From: Rickettsia felis URRWXCal2
GTDB lineage: Bacteria; Pseudomonadota; Alphaproteobacteria; Rickettsiales; Rickettsiaceae
Direction of reading: 5' to 3'
Assembly: GCA_000012145.1 (NCBI GenBank)
Contig: CP000053.1
Span: 682,001 to 746,000, forward strand
Length of the DNA stretch: 64,000 nt
Each line of letters opens with the position of its first letter. Within the stretch, counting starts at the first letter, position 1. Positions 57,580 through 64,000 of this stretch are shown one piece after another. Under the pieces are notes generated by a model. That model saw only the letters and a program-made list of their open reading frames with translations, was not told the origin of the DNA and did no database searches. The position numbers were made by a program, and so were the translations under genes.

Positions 57580-59916
57580 ATGAATAAAAAATCCCTGCCG
57601 CTTATGGCATTACGAGATATGGTAGTATTCCCAGGAGTAATTGCTCCTATTTTCGTGGGTAGACAAAAATCGCTGCAAGCGTTATCTCATACTACCGTTT
57701 CTGAGGAAGATAATAGTAAATATATTTTAGTAACTTTACAGAAAAAATTTGATCAAGAAAACCCTAGTAAACATGAACTTAATAACACAGCTATACTTGC
57801 CAAGATTATCCAAATAGTGAAGTTGCCTAATAATACGGCAAAAATCTTAATAGAAGCAGTAGCAAGAGTAAAGCTAAGCAATATCAAAGGCAACGATGCT
57901 TTTGAAGCAAATTATGAAATTATTCCGGATGAAGAAATATTTGACGTTAATAACATGCGTTCATTAGTGGATAATGCAGTACAATTATTTAGTAAATATG
58001 CGATTAATGATAAGAAAGTTAATGCGGAAATTATTGAAACTATCAATAAAGAAATAAGTAATAGCACTAATTTTATAAATATTATAAATATATTAGCTTC
58101 ACATCTAATAACTTCACTTGAGGCAAAGCAGCATTTATTAGAAGAAACTAGTCCTTTTAAGCGTATCACTACGGTTATTAGTACGCTTACTTCCAATATA
58201 GTAAATTCAGAAACCGAGCAGGCATTACAGCAAAGAGTAAGAAAGCAAATCGAAAAAACGCAGCGTGATTATTATCTACACGAACAAATGAAAGCTATTC
58301 AAAAGGAGCTTGATGAAGATAAATCGGAACTTGCCGATATCGAGAAAAAAATTAAAAGTTTAAAATTATCTAAAGAAGCTAAAGAGAAAGCAGAATCAGA
58401 GCTTAAAAAACTCCGTAGTATGAATCAAATGTCGGCAGAGTCGGGAGTGACGCGTAATTATCTTGAGACTTTGCTAAGTTTGCCTTGGGGTAAGTATGAT
58501 AATAGCAAAATAGATATTAACCAAGCGGAGAAAATTTTAAATCGTGACCATTTTGGACTCGAAAAAGTTAAAGAACGAATTATAGAATATTTAGCGGTAT
58601 TACAGCGTTCAAGTAAAATTAGAGGACCTATATTATGTTTGATAGGTCCGCCAGGGGTCGGTAAAACTTCACTTGTAAAATCTATTGCCGAAGGAATGGG
58701 CAGAAAATACACTAAATTTGCTCTTGGCGGTGTTAGAGACGAAGCAGAAATCAGAGGGCATAGAAAAACTTACCTTGGATCAACGCCCGGTAAAATTTTA
58801 GGTCAACTTAAGAAAGTTAAGACTAGTAATCCTGTAATGCTGCTTGATGAAATCGATAAAATGAGTTCTGATTTTAGAGGTGATCCGGCATCCGCTTTGC
58901 TTGAGGTATTAGACCCTGAGCAGAATAGTCATTTCGTGGATCATTATTTAGAAGTAGAATATGATCTATCAAACGTAATATTTATTGCTACTGCTAATTC
59001 TCATGATTTACCAAGAGCTTTAAGCGATAGAATGGAAAAAATATATATTTCCGGTTATGTAGAAGAGGAAAAGCTCCAAATCGCTAAAAATTATTTAGTG
59101 CCGAAACAATTTAAAATGCATAAAATCAAAAAAGACGAAATTACTATATCTGAGACGGCAATTTTGGATTTAATTAGATATTATACCAAGGAATCAGGTG
59201 TAAGAGCTTTAGAGCGTGAAATAGGAGCGTTAACAAGAAAAGCATTAAAGCAAATTTTAGCAGATAAAACAGTTAAGCATATTGCCATAGATAGTAGTAA
59301 TCTTGAAGAATTTTTAGAGGCTAAAAAATATAATTTCGGGCTTGCCGAGAAAGAAGACCAAATAGGGAGTACTACAGGACTTGCTTATACTGAAGTAGGA
59401 GGAGAGCTTTTAACTATAGAGGCTTTAGCATTTCCAGGGAAAGGTGAAATAAAGACCACCGGAAAACTTGGTGATGTTATGAAAGAATCGGCAATGGCTG
59501 CCTATAGTTGTTTTAGAAGCAGAGCAACAAATTTTGGATTAAAATACGACAATTATAAAGATTTTGATATTCACATTCACGTACCGGCGGGAGCTATTCC
59601 AAAAGATGGACCGTCTGCCGGCTGTGCTTTGTTTACTACTATTGTTTCGTTAATGACTAAAATACCCGTACACCGCACTGTAGCAATGACCGGTGAAATT
59701 ACTTTAAGAGGAAATGTTTTACCTATCGGTGGCCTTAAAGAGAAGTTACTTGCTGCGAGTAGGGGAGGGATTAAAACCGTATTAATTCCTGAGGAGAATG
59801 TTAAAGACTTAAAAGATATACCGCCGAATATAAAAGAAAGCCTAGAAATTATATCCGTGTCAAATATCGACCAAGTACTTAAGCATGCTTTGGTAGAAAC
59901 CCCGATAAATAAATAG
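57580..59916 (+). CDS. lon: ATP-dependent Lon protease
   Basis: This cytosolic AAA+ serine protease degrades misfolded and regulatory proteins. The 778 residues comprise a substrate-binding LON domain (LPLMALRDMVVFPGVIAPIF...), a coiled linker, and an AAA+ module with Walker A GPPGVGKTS (356-364) and Walker B MLLDEIDKM. The protease domain has the catalytic Ser679 in KDGPSAGCALF and Lys722 in GGLKEKLLAA, the same numbers as in E. coli Lon. I chose ATG 57580 after an AAAAGG site, not the TTG at 57577. The Sca-type gene follows on the same strand after a PAL-B element. Confidence 0.98.
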   Translation: MNKKSLPLMALRDMVVFPGVIAPIFVGRQKSLQALSHTTVSEEDNSKYILVTLQKKFDQENPSKHELNNTAILAKIIQIVKLPNNTAKILIEAVARVKLSNIKGNDAFEANYEIIPDEEIFDVNNMRSLVDNAVQLFSKYAINDKKVNAEIIETINKEISNSTNFINIINILASHLITSLEAKQHLLEETSPFKRITTVISTLTSNIVNSETEQALQQRVRKQIEKTQRDYYLHEQMKAIQKELDEDKSELADIEKKIKSLKLSKEAKEKAESELKKLRSMNQMSAESGVTRNYLETLLSLPWGKYDNSKIDINQAEKILNRDHFGLEKVKERIIEYLAVLQRSSKIRGPILCLIGPPGVGKTSLVKSIAEGMGRKYTKFALGGVRDEAEIRGHRKTYLGSTPGKILGQLKKVKTSNPVMLLDEIDKMSSDFRGDPASALLEVLDPEQNSHFVDHYLEVEYDLSNVIFIATANSHDLPRALSDRMEKIYISGYVEEEKLQIAKNYLVPKQFKMHKIKKDEITISETAILDLIRYYTKESGVRALEREIGALTRKALKQILADKTVKHIAIDSSNLEEFLEAKKYNFGLAEKEDQIGSTTGLAYTEVGGELLTIEALAFPGKGEIKTTGKLGDVMKESAMAAYSCFRSRATNFGLKYDNYKDFDIHIHVPAGAIPKDGPSAGCALFTTIVSLMTKIPVHRTVAMTGEITLRGNVLPIGGLKEKLLAASRGGIKTVLIPEENVKDLKDIPPNIKESLEIISVSNIDQVLKHALVETPINK

Positions 59917-59963
59917 AGACCGGTCATACGATAGTACTGGATAATTTTTAAAGAACCCTCGAT

Positions 59964-60076
59964 GTCATTCCTGCGAAAGCAGGAAGCCAGAAAAAAATAT
60001 AAATACAGCAAATTTTTGAAATTAAAAGCTCGATTTATCTCGCTTTATGCTGGGTTCCTGCTTTCGCAGGAATGAC
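59964..60076. repeat. PAL-B palindromic element
   Basis: GTCATTCCTGCGAAAGCAGG pairs with CCTGCTTTCGCAGGAATGAC. It separates lon from the sca3-like gene. The remaining gap (60077-60350) is AT-rich, contains a small hairpin CCGCAATC/GATTGTGG at 60139-60158, and has no further gene that I can support. Confidence 0.93.
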
Positions 60077-60350
60077 AGTAGGATCCACGCGGGTAATGCC
60101 TTCTCGCAATTACGGAAAAACCGAACCATGCAATAGTACCGCAATCTTTCGATTGTGGTTCAATCCATAAAATTTATTACTTTCTTATAAATAATCTCAA
60201 AAATCTATTGTTGTAAAAAAGTTGCTACAAATTATTAATCATTACTAATTATTAATTAAAATTAACTTTATCTATATAAAATATATTAATATTTTTTAAC
60301 TAATTACTAATATTTATTAAAAAATAATTAATGTATTGGGGTTAATATTA

Positions 60351-63300
60351 ATGAAAAAATCAAAAATATTAAGAAAATTTCTAACAACGGCATCATTATG
60401 CGGAACATTATTCACTAGCTCTAATGCTGCAGGAGCAACAATTCCTAATCTCGGTAGCGTAAGCTTGAGTACCGGTGCCGGTCTTGTAGGAGGAGTATTT
60501 AATAACGGCGATATTATTCAAATAGCGGTTGGAGGGATTGGAATTAAAATATCGGCAGATAAAGCAAATGCTGTTGTTGGCGGGATAAATACATTAATAG
60601 CACTACCTGCTTTTGGTGGGGTTGAGGTAAGTCAAAATGTATCAATAGGTCCTCTTAGTGCAACAGTAGGGCTTACTCCTAATTTCGGTCCTCTTAAATT
60701 TATTAGTAATAATGTTACGTCAATTATTACCGGAGTCGGTAATCAAACATTTAATAATATAGATTTTGCCGGTAAGAATTCTACTTTACAAATTAATAAC
60801 GGTTTAAATATTACAACTCAGATAGATAATACGGTAGCCGGAAATAACGGTATAATAACTTTTGCAGGTACAGGGACTATATCAAATAATATAGGCTTAA
60901 CTAATTCTCTTTCTCAAATAAATGTAGGCAATGGGGAAGCACAGATTTATATGCCTGGAGCAGGTAATAGCATAATTAATGCTGCAAATATAAATCTTAC
61001 TAACAATAACTCTATACTTACTCTTTTTGACGGTAATGTAACAACGTTAACGGGTAATATAAATAATACTACCGGCGTTGACGGTCAAGGGATACTAAAT
61101 CTAGCTCATGATTTAGCCAGTGATAATATAATAACAGGCGATATAGGTAATATAGGCTCATTAGCCGCAATAAATGTTTTACTTGGGTCGGCAACACTTA
61201 ATTCTACAATATTAAAAGCTACTAATATTAATTTACAAAGTAATACATCCGTACTTAATTTAGATGACGACATAATTGTTACGGGTAATATAAACGGTGC
61301 TAACGGAGTAAACGGTACATTAAATTTTATAGGGAATGCTACACTTAACGGAAATATAAATAATTTAAATATACTTCAGTGTAGTGGAGGTAACGGTAAG
61401 ATTCTTGATTTACAAGGTAATATTACAGTAAATAGTATTGTTTTTGCAGATAGTGTTTTAGCTTCCGGAACTATAAGTGTTAACGGTCTATTAAATGTAG
61501 GAGGTATTACTTTTAATAATAGTAATGCTAGCGGCGGTACTTTAATAATAAATACCGAAAATACAATCAATGTTGCATTATTAAACGCTATAAAAGCAAA
61601 AATACAAATAAATGCTAATTTAACAATCAATGATCCAAGTGCCGGAGATATAGGTGATATTAGAATAGCGAATAATACGACATATACAATAGATGCAGCA
61701 AATGGGAATGTAAATTTGCTAAATAACGGCGCTAAGATAATATTTGAAGGAGCGGATTCAGAATTAGATTTAGTGAATACTAGTAACATAAATGATAGGC
61801 AATTTACCTTCTATAATAATTTAAACAAATCTGGCAATGATGAATATGGAATAGTGAGAATAGGAGCAACCACAAAAGACCTAACTATAGAAAATAACGG
61901 TGGTCCTTATACTATAGGACAAGATAATACGCATCGCCTTAAGGAGTTTATAGTAGATGGAGCAGGTAATATCGTAGTGGATAATACGGTGTTTACGAAG
62001 TTACTGAGCATGAACAGTACGGGGCAGGTAACATTTAATCAAGCTTTAGATTTAGGTGCAGGCGGTAATATTGCCTTTGGAAAAGATGGTACACTAGTAG
62101 TAAACGGTGTAACCGGTTCAGTTACGACTTCTGCAAATAATCAAGGGACACTCACCATCAATAGCGGTAATATTAACGGTACGATAGGTAGCAATGGAAG
62201 TAGCTTGAAACTTGTAAATATCGGAGCAAATCTCGTTACGTTCTCAGCGAATGTATTTGCACCGGTAGTTTTGACTAATGCAGGTTCTGCTTTAACTTTA
62301 GCAGACGGTGTTACGCTAACCGGAGCAGTAACAACAAATAATAATACAAAAGGTATATTATCGCTTGGAGTAGGAAGTAACGTAACCGGTCAGATCGGTG
62401 CAAATGGAGCAGCTCTTGAGAAAATAAATATCGGAGCCGGAGCTAGTAGCCTCGGTAGTAATATATATGTCGGCTCTACGGTATTAACAAATCAAACATC
62501 GGTGTTAACTTTAAACAATAATGTAGTCGTTAACGGAAATATAACTACTACTGCCGGAAACGATAGCGGTAAGTTAATATTTGCAGGCGATGGCAGCGTG
62601 ATAAGTAACGTAGGAGCAAATGGAGCAGCATTAGAAGAAGTAATATTTAACGGTGTAGATAATATAGGCGGTACAGCTAATGGGGCAGTTTTTAATGTAG
62701 CAAATATAGCAGCAAATGCAACGGTTACGGAACTTATGACTGGTGATTTAGTATATAATGCAGCAGGAAAAGTAACGGCCACCGGAGGACTTACAGGAAA
62801 TATTGATTTTCAAAATAATGCGGGTACGTTTAATTTAGGGGCGGGTAGCACACTTACCGGAACGGTAACTAGTACCGGTGGTGTAAATGGAACATTAAAT
62901 GTTTCAGATGCAGGTATAATTACCGGTAATATAGATAACCTAAATATATTAGAGTTTAGCGGCAGTACCGGTACAACGCTTGATTTACAAGGTAATACTA
63001 GGGTAAATAGTATTGTCTTTACAAATAATGCAGCAGCTTCAGGAACTATAAATGCAGGAGGCGAGTTAACCCTTGGTAGTCTTACTTTTAATGCTAATGC
63101 AGTAGGAGATGTTTTAGTAATAAATGCTCCAAGTACGATTAATGGAGCAATATTAAATGGTTTAAAAGGAAAGATAGAAATAAAAGCAAATTTAACAATT
63201 AACGATCCAAGTGCCGGAGAAGTAAATGAGATTGATATAGCTGATAATACAACTTATACGATTGATGCTAAAAACGGTAATATAGATTTATTAAAAAATG

Positions 63301-64000
63301 GAGCAAAGATAGTATTTGAAGGAGCAGATTCCAGGTTAGATTTAATAAACACTAGTGTCACAGATGATAGAACATTTACCTTATATAATAATTTAAACAA
63401 ATCTGGCAATGATGAATATGGAATAGTGAGAATAGGAGCAACCACAAAAGACCTAACCATAGCAAATAACGGCGGTCCTTATACTATAGGGCAGGATAAT
63501 ACCCATCGCCTTAAGAATTTCATAGTAGATGGAGCAGGTAATATCGTAGTGGATAATACGGTGTTTACGAAGTTACTGAGCATGAACAGTACGGGGCAGG
63601 TAACATTTAATCAAGCTTTAGACCTAGGAGCAGGCGGTAACATATTATTTGGAGCGGATGGTGAGTTAATAGTAAAAGGTGTAACCGGCTCAGTTACGAC
63701 CTCTGCAAATAATCAAGGAACACTGACAATACAAAGCGGCAATGTTACCGGTACGATTGGAGCTAACGGCAGCAGCTTAAAACTTGTAAATATTGGAGCA
63801 AATCCCGTTACGTTCTCAGATGACGTATTTGCTCCTGTAGCTTTGACTAATGCAGGTTCTGCTTTAACTTTAGCAGATGGTGTTACGCTAACCGGAGCAG
63901 TAACAACAAATAATAATACAAAAGGTATATTAGTACTTGGAGCTGGTAGTAGTGTAACTGGAGGAATTGGCGGAAATAATGCAGCACTTGAGCGGGTTAC
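60351..64000 (+). CDS. sca3: Sca-family autotransporter (Sca3-like), 3' end outside window
   Basis: The frame opens at ATG 60351 after a GGGG ribosome-binding site and stays open for 1,216 codons to the window edge. The signal peptide is MKKSKILRKFLTTASLCGTL followed by FTSSNAAGA. The passenger is rich in Asn, Gly, Thr and Ile, with recurring units such as TGNIN, LNLGAGS and NNNTKGILSLG, as in the OmpA/OmpB/Sca beta-helical passengers of Rickettsia. A tandem duplication of about 525 residues starts near 61280. The C-terminal beta-barrel must lie beyond the window. Position directly after lon matches sca3 in typhus-group genomes; I base the symbol on that and on style. Type V secretion to the cell surface and an adhesive role are inferences. 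Confidence 0.85.
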   Translation, partial: MKKSKILRKFLTTASLCGTLFTSSNAAGATIPNLGSVSLSTGAGLVGGVFNNGDIIQIAVGGIGIKISADKANAVVGGINTLIALPAFGGVEVSQNVSIGPLSATVGLTPNFGPLKFISNNVTSIITGVGNQTFNNIDFAGKNSTLQINNGLNITTQIDNTVAGNNGIITFAGTGTISNNIGLTNSLSQINVGNGEAQIYMPGAGNSIINAANINLTNNNSILTLFDGNVTTLTGNINNTTGVDGQGILNLAHDLASDNIITGDIGNIGSLAAINVLLGSATLNSTILKATNINLQSNTSVLNLDDDIIVTGNINGANGVNGTLNFIGNATLNGNINNLNILQCSGGNGKILDLQGNITVNSIVFADSVLASGTISVNGLLNVGGITFNNSNASGGTLIINTENTINVALLNAIKAKIQINANLTINDPSAGDIGDIRIANNTTYTIDAANGNVNLLNNGAKIIFEGADSELDLVNTSNINDRQFTFYNNLNKSGNDEYGIVRIGATTKDLTIENNGGPYTIGQDNTHRLKEFIVDGAGNIVVDNTVFTKLLSMNSTGQVTFNQALDLGAGGNIAFGKDGTLVVNGVTGSVTTSANNQGTLTINSGNINGTIGSNGSSLKLVNIGANLVTFSANVFAPVVLTNAGSALTLADGVTLTGAVTTNNNTKGILSLGVGSNVTGQIGANGAALEKINIGAGASSLGSNIYVGSTVLTNQTSVLTLNNNVVVNGNITTTAGNDSGKLIFAGDGSVISNVGANGAALEEVIFNGVDNIGGTANGAVFNVANIAANATVTELMTGDLVYNAAGKVTATGGLTGNIDFQNNAGTFNLGAGSTLTGTVTSTGGVNGTLNVSDAGIITGNIDNLNILEFSGSTGTTLDLQGNTRVNSIVFTNNAAASGTINAGGELTLGSLTFNANAVGDVLVINAPSTINGAILNGLKGKIEIKANLTINDPSAGEVNEIDIADNTTYTIDAKNGNIDLLKNGAKIVFEGADSRLDLINTSVTDDRTFTLYNNLNKSGNDEYGIVRIGATTKDLTIANNGGPYTIGQDNTHRLKNFIVDGAGNIVVDNTVFTKLLSMNSTGQVTFNQALDLGAGGNILFGADGELIVKGVTGSVTTSANNQGTLTIQSGNVTGTIGANGSSLKLVNIGANPVTFSDDVFAPVALTNAGSALTLADGVTLTGAVTTNNNTKGILVLGAGSSVTGGIGGNNAALERV
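61278..64000 (+). repeat. Tandem repeat of about 1,572 bases inside the sca3-like gene
   Basis: Positions from about 61278 recur at an offset of 1,575 bases (1,572 after a one-codon indel), so copy 2 starts near 62853 and runs off the window. The region FYNNLNKSGNDEYGIVRIGA at 61803 recurs as LYNNLNKSGNDEYGIVRIGA at 63375. Stretches of 70-95 bases are nearly identical, while the unit ends are diverged. Confidence 0.88.

Noticed and set aside
61376-63460. Reverse-strand open frames within the Sca3-like gene (61376-61789, 62492-62782, 63254-63460)
   Set aside because: They are antisense to an uninterrupted coding frame and mirror its Asn/Thr-rich codons as Val/Ile-rich peptides; no start signals.
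1-64000. Insertion sequence, prophage or toxin-antitoxin locus
   Set aside because: I searched the translations for transposase, integrase, phage and toxin-antitoxin features and saw none.

Overview
The window is chromosomal DNA of a Rickettsia species. The evidence is AT-rich sequence, long intergenic gaps filled with palindromic repeats, palindromic elements sitting in frame inside protein genes, many half-decayed genes, and a lon gene followed by a Sca-type autotransporter as in the lon/sca3 neighbourhood of typhus-group genomes. I cannot fix the species. I see no tRNA or rRNA gene, transposase, prophage or CRISPR array.

Layout. 1-1.6 kb: the end of an unrecognised acidic protein and a hypothetical gene broken by an in-frame stop. 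1.6-7.8 kb: a reverse-strand efflux operon (TolC-like lipoprotein, membrane fusion protein, RND pump). The pump gene is a pseudogene with two frameshifts, and all three genes carry a palindromic insertion. 8-16 kb: glycosyltransferase, dapF, mtaB, pheS-pheT, dnaN. 16-25 kb: DUF3576 protein, leuS, a hypothetical protein, rnd, ftsB-like, cdsA, uppS and an EnvZ/OmpR-type pair. 25-32 kb: ilvE-like gene, dapA-smpB, DsbA-like thioredoxin, a decayed asparagine-rich gene, sucCD. 32-39 kb: cytochrome b561, S9 peptidase, Tim44-like protein, a structured intergenic region with a possible 32-residue lipoprotein, rbfA, YqaA-like protein, RDD protein, recR and small lineage-restricted genes. 39-46 kb: nadK, RNase J, gpsA, AEC carrier, hydrolase, trxB. 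46-50 kb: two broken genes (a VWA-domain protein and a succinate-semialdehyde-type dehydrogenase). 50-60 kb: GT2 glycosyltransferase, uvrD, an intact/decayed paralogue pair, a threonine/serine dehydratase-like gene, lon. 60-64 kb: the first 1,216 codons of a giant Sca3-like autotransporter with an internal tandem repeat of about 525 residues; the gene runs off the window.

The intact genes are mostly housekeeping functions kept by an obligate intracellular bacterium: translation, replication and repair, envelope precursors, the TCA step catalysed by SucCD, and proteolysis. Decay is concentrated in lineage-restricted and dispensable genes. I count seven broken genes, three by in-frame stops and four by frameshifts.

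The dominant non-genic feature is a set of dispersed palindromes that I label PAL-A (26 copies, core CGTCATTGCGAG...CTCGCAATGACG), PAL-B (6 copies, GTCATTCCTGCG...CGCAGGAATGAC) and PAL-C (5 copies, GTCATCCCGTGG...CACGGGATGAC), plus single copies of two other palindromes. They probably correspond to published Rickettsia palindromic element families or intergenic repeats, but I did not assign family numbers. PAL-A looks like paired REP-like half-units with interchangeable stem heads. It occurs in frame inside pheT, the broken RND gene and the start of the TolC gene, always giving the same peptide. PAL-A, PAL-B and PAL-C also truncate and nest within one another.
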